This document shows, piece by piece, positions 9,359 to 18,093 of a stretch of DNA of 64,000 bases; the first letter of the stretch is position 1; each line of letters opens with the position of its first letter. A model generated the notes under the pieces. It saw only the letters and a list, made by a program, of their open reading frames with translations, had not been told where the DNA came from and ran no database searches. The position numbers were made by a program, and so were the translations under genes. The DNA is from Synechococcus elongatus PCC 11801 (GTDB lineage Bacteria > Cyanobacteriota > Cyanobacteriia > Synechococcales > Synechococcaceae): NCBI RefSeq assembly GCF_003846445.2, contig NZ_CP030139.2, positions 310,001 to 374,000 of the forward strand, read 5' to 3'.

Positions 9359-11158
9359 ATGCGCACTCACTACTGCGGCGATCTCCGTGCCGAACAAGTC
9401 GGCACCACCGTCACGCTCTTTGGCTGGGTCGATCGGCGACGCGATCATGGTGGCGTGATTTTTGTGGACCTGCGCGATCGCACGGGCACGGTGCAAATCG
9501 TCAGCGATCCGGAGCGGACGCCGGAGTCCTATCACCAAGCGGAAGGGCTGCGCAACGAATATGTGGTGAAAATCACCGGACGGGTCAGCGCGCGACCGGC
9601 CGAATCGCTGAACCCGAAGCTACCGACTGGCGAAGTCGAAATCTACGCCGATCGCATTGAAATTCTGAATGCGGTGCGCCGTCAGCTCCCCTTCCAAGTC
9701 TCCAGCGCTGACGAAGAAACAGTGCGGGAAGACCTACGCCTGCGCTACCGCTACTTGGATCTGCGCCGCGAGCGCATGAACCGCAACCTGCAACTGCGTC
9801 ACCAAGTCGTTAAGGCGATGCGCCGCTTCTTGGAGGATGAGGAGCAGTTCATCGAAATCGAAACCCCTGTCCTGACCAAGTCGACGCCGGAAGGTGCACG
9901 GGATTACTTGGTGCCCTCACGGGTCAATCCCGGCGAATGGTTTGCTCTGCCACAGTCACCCCAGCTCTTTAAACAGCTGCTAATGGTGTCAGGCTTCGAT
10001 CGCTACTACCAAATCGCCCGTTGCTTCCGTGACGAGGATTTGCGCGCCGATCGCCAGCCAGAATTTACCCAACTCGACATGGAAATGAGCTTCCTCTCGC
10101 AGGAAGAAATCATCGACCTGAACGAGCGGCTGATTGCCCACATTTTCAAGACGGTCAAAGGCATTGATCTGCCGCGTCCCTTCCCGCGTTTGACCTACGC
10201 CGAGGCGATGGATCGCTACGGCAGCGATCGCCCTGATACGCGTTTCGGCCTCGAGCTCGTTGATGTCTCCGATGTTGTCGCGGACATGGGCTTCAAGGTG
10301 TTCAGCGGCGCTGTCAAATCCGGCGGTAAGGTCAAAATCCTGCCCATTCCCGATGGCAACGATCGTATTTCCAACGTGCGGATCAAACCCGGCGGCGATA
10401 TTTTCAAGGAAGCCACGGAAGCGGGTGCCGCTGGTCTGGCCTACATTCGCGTTCGTGAAAATGGCGAGATCGACACGATCGGCGCAATCAAAGACAATCT
10501 CAGCAACGAGCAGAAAGCAGAGATTCTCCGCCGCACCCAAGCCCAGCCCGGAACGCTGCTGCTGTTTGGGGCTGGCAGCACCGATATCGTCAACAAGTCC
10601 CTCGATCGCGTTCGCCAATTCCTCGGCAAAGAGTTGGGATTGATCGATCCTGACGCGATCAATCTGCTCTGGGTCGTGGACTTCCCGATGGTGGAGTGGA
10701 ATGCCGACGAGAAGCGCTACGAAGCGTTGCACCACCCCTTCACAGCGCCCAATCCTGAGGATTTGGACGACCTAACCACGGCTCGGGCGCAAGCCTACGA
10801 CATTGTTCTGAACGGCTTGGAAATTGGCGGCGGTAGCCTGCGGATTTACCAGCGCGACATTCAAGAACGCGTATTTGAAACGATCGGCCTTTCCTATGAG
10901 GAAGCGCAGGCTAAATTTGGTTTCTTGCTAGAAGCGTTTGACTTTGGCACCCCGCCCCACGGTGGTATCGCCTATGGCCTCGATCGCTTGGTGATGTTGT
11001 TGGCGGGTGAAGACTCGATTCGTGATGCGATCGCCTTCCCGAAAACCCAGCAAGCGCGATGTCTGCTGACCGATGCTCCCGCCGATGTCAGCGATCGCCA
11101 ACTCAAGGAGCTCTACGTCGCTTCGACTTGGCAGCCACCGATCAAAGAGCGCGACTGA
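9359..11158 (+). CDS. aspS: Aspartyl-tRNA synthetase
   Basis: Class II synthetase that charges tRNA-Asp. The start at 9359 gives [15 protein letters not shown], the normal bacterial N-terminus, and 599 residues; an upstream start at 9287 overlaps the divergent gene. The N-terminal OB fold is visible ([20 protein letters not shown]). It is followed by class II motif 2 ([20 protein letters not shown]), the bacterial GAD insertion domain around residues 300-410, and motif 3 ([14 protein letters not shown]). Whether it also charges tRNA-Asn, as in bacteria using GatCAB, cannot be told by eye. Confidence 0.96.
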   Translation: MRTHYCGDLRAEQVGTTVTLFGWVDRRRDHGGVIFVDLRDRTGTVQIVSDPERTPESYHQAEGLRNEYVVKITGRVSARPAESLNPKLPTGEVEIYADRIEILNAVRRQLPFQVSSADEETVREDLRLRYRYLDLRRERMNRNLQLRHQVVKAMRRFLEDEEQFIEIETPVLTKSTPEGARDYLVPSRVNPGEWFALPQSPQLFKQLLMVSGFDRYYQIARCFRDEDLRADRQPEFTQLDMEMSFLSQEEIIDLNERLIAHIFKTVKGIDLPRPFPRLTYAEAMDRYGSDRPDTRFGLELVDVSDVVADMGFKVFSGAVKSGGKVKILPIPDGNDRISNVRIKPGGDIFKEATEAGAAGLAYIRVRENGEIDTIGAIKDNLSNEQKAEILRRTQAQPGTLLLFGAGSTDIVNKSLDRVRQFLGKELGLIDPDAINLLWVVDFPMVEWNADEKRYEALHHPFTAPNPEDLDDLTTARAQAYDIVLNGLEIGGGSLRIYQRDIQERVFETIGLSYEEAQAKFGFLLEAFDFGTPPHGGIAYGLDRLVMLLAGEDSIRDAIAFPKTQQARCLLTDAPADVSDRQLKELYVASTWQPPIKERD

Positions 11159-11201
11159 TCCGTATCGAGCGCAGCGATCGATTCAGGTTGCTCGAAGGTG
11201 G

Positions 11202-12086
11202 CTAGATCGCTGCTAGAACCACTTTGGGTTTGCAGAGTCCCGCCGTGATGGTGCCGATCCCCAGAAAACGGTTCTGGGGACAATAGACTCGCGCCGGCGA
11301 TCCCTCAACAGCGGGCAGGTCCGTGATCGGAATGGCCTGCCCTTGCCGCCAGCGATCGCTGGCTTCTTCTGCTAGTCTCACTACGGCTAAGTGCTGCAAC
11401 GGTGAATCCAAGGCCAACAGCGGTACGGGGGCACCGTCGAGGAGATCGGTGAGCGGTGTACTGGTGCTGATCTCAAAGCCACTACTGGCCGTGCGCCGCA
11501 ACTCAGCCAACGTACCCCCCACCCCGAGGGCTGCTCCCAAATCCCGCGCCAGCGATCGGATGTAAGTTCCCGCTCCACACTGAACCTCAAGGTCCAATTC
11601 TGCTTGGGCGCCAGGCCGCCAGCCAAGAATGCGGATAACCTGAATCTCAACCGTGCGCCAGGGCAAATCCACCGGTGCTTTCCCTTGACGTGCAAGCTGA
11701 TATAAGCGCTGCCCTTGGACTTGCACTGCACTGACTTGGGGAGGCTGTTGCTGAATCTGTCCGAGGAATTGCGGTAGAACGGCTTCGATTGCGGTCAGAG
11801 GAAGGTGGCTAGTATCAGCTTCTGCCAAGCGATCGCCACTCAGATCATCCGTACTAGTTTGTAAGCCCAACCGGATCATCCCGACGTAGGTTTTACCACT
11901 CGGTAAATAGGGCAGGAGGCGGGTGGCTCGCCCCACCGCGATCGGTAACACTCCAGTGACCGCTGGATCGAGAGTGCCCCCATGCCCGATGCGTCGCTCT
12001 CGCAACAGCCGCCGCAGCTTGGCGACACAGTCGTGGGAAGTCCAGCCGGCTGGCTTATCGAGGTTGACAAACCCTTCAGACAACAT
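11202..12086 (-). CDS. truB: tRNA pseudouridine-55 synthase
   Basis: Makes the pseudouridine of the T-loop in tRNAs. The start at 12086 gives MLSEGFVNLDKPAGWTSHDC, the canonical TruB opening, and 294 residues; the open frame continues to 12374 but that stretch covers the divergent receiver gene. The catalytic motif GHGGTLDPAVTGVLPIAVGR holds the essential aspartate. The C-terminal part (GSPARVYCPQNRFLGIGTIT) resembles the small PUA-like end of bacterial TruB. It is transcribed leftward, convergent with aspS. Confidence 0.95.
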   Translation of the reverse strand: MLSEGFVNLDKPAGWTSHDCVAKLRRLLRERRIGHGGTLDPAVTGVLPIAVGRATRLLPYLPSGKTYVGMIRLGLQTSTDDLSGDRLAEADTSHLPLTAIEAVLPQFLGQIQQQPPQVSAVQVQGQRLYQLARQGKAPVDLPWRTVEIQVIRILGWRPGAQAELDLEVQCGAGTYIRSLARDLGAALGVGGTLAELRRTASSGFEISTSTPLTDLLDGAPVPLLALDSPLQHLAVVRLAEEASDRWRQGQAIPITDLPAVEGSPARVYCPQNRFLGIGTITAGLCKPKVVLAAI

Positions 12087-12175
12087 GGCAATCCCTCGCA
12101 AGGACAGTAGACTACGCCACAGCGGTGAGCAGTCGTCGGTAGTAGAATTAGCTTCTTTGAATTCCAGTAACGCTG

Positions 12176-12547
12176 ATGGCCAATATCCTCGTTGTTGACG
12201 ACAGCAGTCTCTATTTAGAACTGGCGCGTCAAGCGCTAGCTGAACATGGCCATCACGTGACTCTTGCCAACAATGGTCAGGAAGCTTTACAAACCATTGC
12301 CCAGCAAAAGCCAGACCTGATCTTGCTCGACATTGTGATGCCGGAAATGAATGGCTACGATGTCTTGCGATCACTCAAGAAATCGCCGGACACAGCTAGC
12401 ATTCCCGTCATCCTTTGTTCCACGAAGGGCGAAGACTTTGATAAGTATTGGGGCCTAAAGCAGGGCGCGACTGCTTACTTAACCAAGCCCTATGAGGTCA
12501 ACGATCTGCTGGTTTTGGTGCAGGAACAAATTAGCTCTGCAGGTTAG
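12176..12547 (+). CDS. Orphan CheY-like response regulator (receiver domain only)
   Basis: A single 123-residue receiver domain with no output domain. The acidic pocket is in ILVVDDSS, the phosphoryl-accepting Asp in LLDIVMPEMNGYDVL, the switch Ser/Thr in CSTKGED and the conserved Lys in LTKPYE. The WGLKQGATAYLTKP region is like cyanobacterial PilH/PixH/TaxY-type regulators of phototaxis or pilus motility. No histidine kinase is adjacent. It lies about 1 kb upstream of kaiA on the same strand but is separated from it by the oppositely oriented rplU-rpmA pair, so co-transcription is unlikely. Confidence 0.9.
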   Translation: MANILVVDDSSLYLELARQALAEHGHHVTLANNGQEALQTIAQQKPDLILLDIVMPEMNGYDVLRSLKKSPDTASIPVILCSTKGEDFDKYWGLKQGATAYLTKPYEVNDLLVLVQEQISSAG

Positions 12548-12628
12548 TGCTCAGCGATGGACCTACGGCTGGGCGATCGGTTTTCACCGAACCCCTACCT
12601 AAACGAGCCGTTCGCTGCCATACAACAA

Positions 12629-12657
12629 GGGGGACCCGCTGCTTGTTCGGGCCCCCC
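12629..12657 (-). terminator. Terminator of rplU-rpmA
   Basis: Read leftward, a ten-pair G/C-rich stem (GGGGGGCCCG / CGGGTCCCCC, one G-U pair) is followed by TTGTTGT. It begins 18 bases past the rpmA stop. It could also stop the receiver gene from the other side. Confidence 0.75.
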
Positions 12658-12674
12658 TAATCGGTCAGTGAAAC

Positions 12675-12941
12675 CTAAGCAGCCGAGGTGGCTGGATAAA
12701 CACTGACTTTTTTGCCGCCTTTGCCCTTCCGTTCAAAGGTGACCACGCCGTCGATCAGAGCGAACAGGGTGTCGTCACCACCGCGACCGACATTGACGCC
12801 GGGGTGGAACTTCGTTCCGCGCTGGCGAACGATGATGCTACCCGAGCGCACGACTTCGCCGCCAAACTTTTTGACGCCGAGGCGCTGGGCGTTAGAGTCG
12901 CGCCCGTTCCGAGTACTACCGGTTCCCTTCTTATGAGCCAT
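12675..12941 (-). CDS. rpmA: 50S ribosomal protein L27
   Basis: An 88-residue basic protein beginning [19 protein letters not shown], the invariant L27 N-terminus that reaches the peptidyl transferase centre. It continues with [15 protein letters not shown] and a [15 protein letters not shown] tail. There is no extra N-terminal extension of the kind cleaved in Firmicutes. It follows rplU with a 34-base gap, the standard bacterial arrangement, and ends just before a strong hairpin. Confidence 0.97.
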   Translation of the reverse strand: MAHKKGTGSTRNGRDSNAQRLGVKKFGGEVVRSGSIIVRQRGTKFHPGVNVGRGGDDTLFALIDGVVTFERKGKGGKKVSVYPATSAA

Positions 12942-12975
12942 GGTGTTGGATCCTCTGGTGAGAACGATTCAATAA

Positions 12976-13359
12976 TTAGCCAGCAGCGTCGATGTCCGCT
13001 TCTGATTTGGGTAGGTCAGCCACATTAGCCGTCAAAACCTTGCCACCCACGGTGATCGACTCGACCAAAACCCGAGTCAAATCTTGGCGATGGCCTTGTT
13101 TTTTACGGGTCTTTTTCTTGGGCTTCATCTTGTAGACGGTGATCTTGCGACCGCGAGGGTGGCTGAGAACCGTCACTTGCACACTGGCACCTGCCACATA
13201 GGGCTGGCCGATCTGCGGAGCGCCTTCGTCCTGGACAAGCAGAACTTTGTCGAGCGTCAGGGATTGATCCAATTCTGCGTCGAGGCGATCGAGATCGTAG
13301 AACCGACCGGGTTCAACCCAGAGTTGCTTACCGCTTGCTTCGATGATTGCGTAAGCCAT
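12976..13359 (-). CDS. rplU: 50S ribosomal protein L21
   Basis: A 127-residue protein starting MAYAIIEASGKQLWVEPGRF, typical of L21, with the conserved KITVYKMKPKKKTRKKQGHR RNA-binding stretch. The C-terminal extension beyond the core (ITVGGKVLTANVADLPKSEA) is seen in cyanobacterial and plastid homologues. It is the first gene of the rplU-rpmA unit. Its promoter must lie in the 236-base gap shared with the divergent kaiA. Confidence 0.96.
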   Translation of the reverse strand: MAYAIIEASGKQLWVEPGRFYDLDRLDAELDQSLTLDKVLLVQDEGAPQIGQPYVAGASVQVTVLSHPRGRKITVYKMKPKKKTRKKQGHRQDLTRVLVESITVGGKVLTANVADLPKSEADIDAAG

Positions 13360-13582
13360 GTATGTTCAGCCGTAGAGGTGGCCACTGCTGCCTGAAGCAG
13401 CGAAGGCACTTAATTAAAACCTGTTCCGAGCCGCCTTTTGAGACAACAGCCCTCTATCATCTCAGAAAAATTTGAGAACTGTCAAACTGTGGGCATAGCG
13501 ATCGCGGCAGTGAAACCCGCAATGCTAGGGTAGATTAGTTTTTTCTTTGTCAGAGATTAATTGGTCTGCGGCCCCAGTCCTA

Positions 13583-13588
13583 AAGGAG
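13583..13588 (+). promoter_or_regulatory. kaiA ribosome-binding site, supports GTG start
   Basis: AAGGAG lies seven bases before GTG at 13596, which fixes kaiA initiation at this non-AUG codon. Confidence 0.8.
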
Positions 13589-13595
13589 TGACTGC

Positions 13596-14450
13596 GTGCT
13601 CTCGCAAATTGCAATCTGCATTTGGGTAGAATCAACGGCAATTCTGCAGGATTGCCAGCAAGCATTGGCGGGCGATCGCTACCAATTGCAGATCTGTAGC
13701 TCTGGCGATCTGCTGCTCGACTATGCGCAAACCCATCGCGACCAGATTGACTGTCTGCTGCTAGTCGCTACCAATCCTGGTTGCAAAACCGTCATTCAGC
13801 AACTCTGCTTCCAGGGCATTGTGGTACCGGCGATCGTGGTGGGCGATCGCGATACTGACGATGTCACCGACACCCAGAAAGACTGGGTCTACCACAGCGC
13901 CGAGCTGCATCTCGGTATCCATCAGCTGGAGCAACTGCCCTATCAAGTGGATGCAGCTCTAGCGGAATTTTTGCGCCAAGCCCCCGTCGAGACCATCGCC
14001 GACCAGGTCATGCTGATGGCGGCTACCCATGATCCCGAACTCGCTAGTCATCAGCGCGACCTAGCCCAACGCTTACAAGAACGCTTGGGCTACCTCGGTG
14101 TCTACTACAAACGCGATCCTGATCGCTTTCTGCGCAATTTACCGGCCTACGAGGGACAGAAGTTACTAGAGGCGATGCAGACCAGCTATCGCGAGATTGT
14201 GCTGAGCTATTTCTCCCCCAATAGCAATCTCAATCAGAGTCTTGACAACTTTGTCAACATGGCATTTTTTGCCGATGTTCCGGTTACTCAAGTGGTGGAA
14301 ATTCACATGGAACTCATGGATGAGTTTGCCAAAAAGCTGCGCGTGGAGGGCCGTTCCGAGGATATTTTGCTGGACTATCGACTGACTTTAATTGATGTCA
14401 TCGCTCATCTCTGTGAGATGTATCGGCGCTCTATCCCACGGGAAACCTAA
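13596..14450 (+). CDS. kaiA: Circadian clock protein KaiA
   Basis: Stimulates KaiC autophosphorylation during the subjective day by binding the KaiC C-terminal tail. The product is 284 residues, the full length of the long S. elongatus form. Residues 1 to about 135 form the pseudo-receiver domain, which lacks the phospho-accepting Asp set. The C-terminal four-helix dimer domain (about 180-283) contains the conserved stretches LGYLGVYYKRDPDRFLRNLP and SYFSPNSNLNQSLDNFVNMA. Initiation is at GTG with AAGGAG upstream. Compared with PCC 7942 KaiA as I remember it, the C-terminal domain is almost identical, while the pseudo-receiver differs at many positions (for example around residues 85-98). It has its own promoter region and is followed by the kaiBC promoter region. 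Confidence 0.98.
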   Translation: MLSQIAICIWVESTAILQDCQQALAGDRYQLQICSSGDLLLDYAQTHRDQIDCLLLVATNPGCKTVIQQLCFQGIVVPAIVVGDRDTDDVTDTQKDWVYHSAELHLGIHQLEQLPYQVDAALAEFLRQAPVETIADQVMLMAATHDPELASHQRDLAQRLQERLGYLGVYYKRDPDRFLRNLPAYEGQKLLEAMQTSYREIVLSYFSPNSNLNQSLDNFVNMAFFADVPVTQVVEIHMELMDEFAKKLRVEGRSEDILLDYRLTLIDVIAHLCEMYRRSIPRET

Positions 14451-14539
14451 AAAGGTAAAGGAGGTCTTAAGCCCCGCTCAATTACTCATTCGAGCCTGTT
14501 AGATAGTCTGATTGCTGTTGACCCGTTCTTAATCTGTGC
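14451..14539 (+). promoter_or_regulatory. kaiA-kaiB intergenic region with the kaiBC promoter
   Basis: In S. elongatus kaiBC is transcribed from its own rhythmic promoter just upstream of kaiB. This 89-base gap holds the equivalent region. A perfect anti-SD complement AAAGGAGGT sits at 14457-14465 directly after the kaiA stop, but no start codon follows at usable distance. No strong SD precedes the kaiB ATG itself. No hairpin that could end kaiA is obvious. Confidence 0.6.
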
Positions 14540-14848
14540 ATGAGCCCTCGTAAAACCTACATTCTCAAGCTCTACGTCGCCGGCAATACTCCGAACTCGG
14601 TTCGAGCCCTCAAGACGCTCAAGAACATCCTTGAAGTCGAGTTTCAAGGTGTCTATGCCCTGAAGGTGATCGATGTTTTAAAAAATCCTCAGTTGGCAGA
14701 GGAGGATAAAATTCTAGCGACGCCAACGCTTGCTAAGGTTTTACCGTTGCCGGTGCGTCGGATTATCGGTGATTTATCCGATCGCGAGAAGGTACTGATT
14801 GGTCTTGACTTGCTCTACGGAGACTTGCAAGACACGGATGATTTTTAG
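14540..14848 (+). CDS. kaiB: Circadian clock protein KaiB
   Basis: A metamorphic thioredoxin-like protein of 102 residues that binds phosphorylated KaiC at night, sequesters KaiA and signals through CikA and SasA. It begins [20 protein letters not shown]. The fold-switch positions G88 and D90 are present in LIGLDLLYG. The acidic tail ends DLQDTDDF, and this tail is where it differs slightly from the PCC 7942 sequence I recall (ELQDSDDF). It is followed 51 bases later by kaiC and is clearly in one operon with it. Both genes avoid HIP1 octamers and use many A/T-ending codons. Confidence 0.98.
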   Translation: MSPRKTYILKLYVAGNTPNSVRALKTLKNILEVEFQGVYALKVIDVLKNPQLAEEDKILATPTLAKVLPLPVRRIIGDLSDREKVLIGLDLLYGDLQDTDDF

Positions 14849-14899
14849 GGATTTTGAATCCTCCCATCAGTACCACTTGATTGTTCAAGCTCTTATAAA

Positions 14900-16459
14900 A
14901 TGACCCCCGCTGAGATGACTGGTTCCAATAACGGCTCTACGCACCAAGCGGTTGCCAAAATGCGCACGATGATTGAAGGCTTTGACGATATTAGTCATGG
15001 TGGTCTTCCGATTGGGCGATCCACACTTGTCAGTGGGACTTCTGGAACTGGCAAAACCCTCTTCTCAATTCAATTTCTCTACAACGGCATTATTGAATTT
15101 GATGAGCCGGGTGTCTTCGTCACCTTTGAAGAAACGCCACAAGACATTATTAAAAATGCGCGCAGTTTCGGCTGGGATCTCGCCAAGCTTGTGGATGAAG
15201 GAAAATTGTTTATTCTTGATGCTTCCCCAGATCCAGAAGGTCAAGAAGTAGTCGGTGGCTTTGACTTATCAGCCCTGATCGAACGTATTAATTATGCTAT
15301 TCAAAAGTACCGTGCTCGTCGGGTTTCCATTGACTCAGTTACATCCGTTTTTCAGCAATATGATGCTTCTTCAGTCGTTCGCCGAGAATTGTTCCGACTC
15401 GTCGCTCGTCTCAAGCAAATTGGTGCCACGACCTTGATGACTACTGAGCGCTTGGAGGAATACGGCCCGATCGCTCGCTATGGCGTTGAAGAATTTGTCT
15501 CCGATAACGTCGTCATCCTACGCAACGTGTTGGAAGGCGAACGCCGCCGCCGAACCCTCGAAATTCTGAAGCTGCGTGGCACGAGCCACATGAAAGGGGA
15601 GTATCCGTTCACGATTACGGATAACGGCATTAATATCTTCCCGCTCGGGGCAATGCGCCTCACGCAGCGATCTTCGAACGTCCGCGTTTCTTCTGGGGTT
15701 ACGCGACTCGATGAAATGTGCGGTGGCGGCTTCTTCAAAGACTCGATTATTCTTGCGACGGGTGCGACTGGCACTGGCAAAACACTGCTGGTGAGTCGGT
15801 TTGTTGAGAATGCCTGTGCGAACAAAGAGCGAGCCATTCTCTTTGCTTATGAAGAGTCACGGGCACAGCTGCTCCGCAATGCCTATTCTTGGGGCATGGA
15901 CTTCGAAGAAATGGAGCGTCAGGACCTTCTTAAAATTGTCTGTGCCTATCCAGAATCAGCGGGTTTGGAAGACCATTTGCAGATCATTAAGTCGGAGATT
16001 AGCGAATTTAAACCGGCTCGAATTGCGATCGACTCTCTCTCGGCTTTAGCGCGTGGTGTGAGTAATAATGCTTTCCGACAATTTGTGATTGGCGTGACTG
16101 GCTATGCCAAACAGGAAGAGATCACAGGACTCTTCACCAACACCAGCGATCAGTTTATGGGAGCCCACTCGATTACAGACTCCCATATTTCAACCATTAC
16201 TGACACGATTATCTTGCTGCAGTACGTTGAAATCCGCGGCGAAATGTCTCGTGCTATTAACGTCTTTAAGATGCGCGGTTCTTGGCACGACAAAGCGATT
16301 CGTGAATTCATGATCAGCGACAAAGGACCGGATATCAAAGACTCCTTCCGGAATTTCGAGCGGATTATTTCCGGCTCACCAACACGGATCACTGTGGATG
16401 AGAAGAGTGAGCTGTCGCGGATTGTGCGCGGCGTTCAAGAAAAGGGGCCGGAAAGCTAG
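14900..16459 (+). CDS. kaiC: Circadian clock ATPase/autokinase KaiC
   Basis: The central clock protein, 519 residues, a double-RecA hexamer. The CI ring has P-loop GTSGTGKT (46-53) and catalytic EE (77-78), and sets the pace by slow ATP hydrolysis. The CII ring has P-loop GATGTGKT and YEES, and phosphorylates itself at Ser431 and Thr432 (in HISTITDT; numbering counted back from residue 519), with Thr426 nearby. The C-terminal A-loop and tail (about 488-519) that bind KaiA are intact. Substitutions relative to PCC 7942 KaiC as I remember it include several in residues 3-17 and scattered conservative changes such as TTLMTTERLEEYG and EISEFKPAR. The last codons overlap the stop of the convergent gene by four bases. 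Confidence 0.99.
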   Translation: MTPAEMTGSNNGSTHQAVAKMRTMIEGFDDISHGGLPIGRSTLVSGTSGTGKTLFSIQFLYNGIIEFDEPGVFVTFEETPQDIIKNARSFGWDLAKLVDEGKLFILDASPDPEGQEVVGGFDLSALIERINYAIQKYRARRVSIDSVTSVFQQYDASSVVRRELFRLVARLKQIGATTLMTTERLEEYGPIARYGVEEFVSDNVVILRNVLEGERRRRTLEILKLRGTSHMKGEYPFTITDNGINIFPLGAMRLTQRSSNVRVSSGVTRLDEMCGGGFFKDSIILATGATGTGKTLLVSRFVENACANKERAILFAYEESRAQLLRNAYSWGMDFEEMERQDLLKIVCAYPESAGLEDHLQIIKSEISEFKPARIAIDSLSALARGVSNNAFRQFVIGVTGYAKQEEITGLFTNTSDQFMGAHSITDSHISTITDTIILLQYVEIRGEMSRAINVFKMRGSWHDKAIREFMISDKGPDIKDSFRNFERIISGSPTRITVDEKSELSRIVRGVQEKGPES

Positions 16460-17463
16460 TCTGCGGTGGCGATCGCCGTCAGATAGCACGCTTGCAGATC
16501 AGCCGTCAGTCCTAGAACGGAGAACGCGAGCGCTTCGCGATAGAGCCGTTGGGCTGGGTGTTGTAGTGAATTGGCGGCACCAGCTGCGCTAAAGACAGCA
16601 GCTTGGGTACAGCGATGCATCAGGCTAAGGGCTTGCACCCGCAAATCTAGCGCTCGATCTGGCAATCGCTCGGATTGCAGGAGAGTGGCGGCGATCGCCT
16701 GTTCGATCTGCTCCAATCGGGACTGGAGGAGAGCCGCACTGTCCAATGACTGCTTTTCCAGAGTTCGGATTGCAGCCCGCGCAACGCCGCAGGCAAAAGC
16801 CGTTGGACTAAGAATGCCTTGGCGATCGCGATCGTGGATCCATGTGGCAGGCTGAATCGTTACCAAGCGATCGCGGGGCAGCGTAATGCTCAGCTGAGCA
16901 GCGACTGTGCCAGTTGTTCCCATCGCAGCCAGCGCCAAGGGCGAGACTTGCCATTCAGGTGCGCTGGCTGGGATCAAGCAAAAGAGAATTTGGCCGTCGG
17001 GTAAAGGGGCGGCAATCAAAAACTCCTCAAAAAAGCCCCAGCCCGTCAGCCAAGGAAGCTGACCACTCAGGCAGATCTGATCTCCTTGCCATTGAGCTTG
17101 CAAAGGAACGGGCGATCGCCGCAGATGGGAAAAGCCAATTCCAACTTTGGGTTGACCCTGACGCAGACCTTGCAAGCAACGATCGCCGGGACAATATCTG
17201 GCGAGAAGCGCCGCGGCACTTTGGTGCTGGGTTTGCAGAAACGCCAAGGCACCTGAAGCACTGGCGATTGCAGTCTGTGCTTGCCAAACCTGCAGCGGGG
17301 AGAGTGCCGCTTCCCCCGCAATGGTAGGAAGAGACAGCCCCAGCCAACCGCGATCGCCCATTTGCCCAAGCACTGTGGCTAGGACAGCAGGATCTTGATC
17401 GATCGCTTCTGCTTGGGGCTGCACCTCGGCGGTCAGCCAATTTTGCAGGGCTTGCAGTTCCAC
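16456..17463 (-). CDS. Acyl-CoA dehydrogenase-like protein
   Basis: A 335-residue protein with the helical N-terminal segment (GDRGWLGLSLP), the middle beta domain (about 105-190) and the C-terminal helical bundle of acyl-CoA dehydrogenases. The family is usually near 380 residues, so this is a little short. The C-terminal region (AAGAANSLQHPAQRLYREAL) lacks an obvious catalytic Glu at the usual place, so enzymatic activity is doubtful. It is convergent with kaiC and overlaps it by four bases, so read-through would be antisense to kaiC. S. elongatus is not known for beta-oxidation, which makes the role unclear. Confidence 0.75.
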   Translation of the reverse strand: MELQALQNWLTAEVQPQAEAIDQDPAVLATVLGQMGDRGWLGLSLPTIAGEAALSPLQVWQAQTAIASASGALAFLQTQHQSAAALLARYCPGDRCLQGLRQGQPKVGIGFSHLRRSPVPLQAQWQGDQICLSGQLPWLTGWGFFEEFLIAAPLPDGQILFCLIPASAPEWQVSPLALAAMGTTGTVAAQLSITLPRDRLVTIQPATWIHDRDRQGILSPTAFACGVARAAIRTLEKQSLDSAALLQSRLEQIEQAIAATLLQSERLPDRALDLRVQALSLMHRCTQAAVFSAAGAANSLQHPAQRLYREALAFSVLGLTADLQACYLTAIATAD

Positions 17464-17497
17464 TCCCTCACCGATATCTGAGGCGATCGCATTGGAG

Positions 17498-17980
17498 CTA
17501 AGCGGCCAAGGCCGCTTCGATCGCTTGAATTAGCGCCGGATCGTTAGGGGCAACACCGCTCTTGAAGCGTGCCAAAACCGTACCGTCCTTGCCGACCAAG
17601 AATTTCTCAAAGTTCCACGCGACATCTCCAGCAGGTTCCGTTTGGGTCAGTGCCGCATAGAGGGGATGTTGATCAGCCCCTTTGGCGTGGACTTTGTCGA
17701 ACAGCTCAAAGCTGACATCGAAGCGAGTTGAGCAGAAGGTTTTGATCTCCTCGTTGCTGCCCGGCTCCTGCGCCCCGAAATCATTGCAGGGGAACGCCAA
17801 GATCTGCAGCCCGCGATCGCGGTATTGCCGATAGAGGGCTTCTAAGCCGCTGTACTGGGAGGTGTAGCCGCAGTAAGAAGCGACATTAACGATCAACAAC
17901 ACCTGACCAGCGTAGTCACCGAGGCTTTTCGCTGCACCATCGATTGTCTTGACTGCAATGTCCGTGACCTGAGGAGCCAT
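17498..17980 (-). CDS. Glutathione peroxidase (cysteine type)
   Basis: Reduces hydroperoxides; cyanobacterial members often use NADPH or thioredoxin instead of glutathione. The start MAPQVTDIAVKTIDG at 17980 gives 160 residues; a start at 18001 would add seven. The motifs are NVASYCGYTSQY with the peroxidatic Cys, AFPCNDFGAQEPG with the Gln and a second Cys, and WNFEKFLVGKDG with the Trp-Asn of the catalytic tetrad. The cysteine replaces selenocysteine of animal enzymes. It stands 34 bases upstream of the acyl-CoA-dehydrogenase-like gene on the same strand, possibly one transcript. Confidence 0.93.
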   Translation of the reverse strand: MAPQVTDIAVKTIDGAAKSLGDYAGQVLLIVNVASYCGYTSQYSGLEALYRQYRDRGLQILAFPCNDFGAQEPGSNEEIKTFCSTRFDVSFELFDKVHAKGADQHPLYAALTQTEPAGDVAWNFEKFLVGKDGTVLARFKSGVAPNDPALIQAIEAALAA

Positions 17981-18093
17981 AAGGGGTTCACAAATCTTCA
18001 TCTTCTATTGTCGCAGGCTTGCTGGCTCTCCCTGGCGACTTTAGACGGGTGGGTCTCCGGTCCCCATCAGCAAAATGGTAGGTTGCTGTTGCC

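Noticed and set aside
9989-10735. 248-codon leftward frame inside aspS
   Set aside because: It is antisense to conserved synthetase sequence; no support as a real gene.
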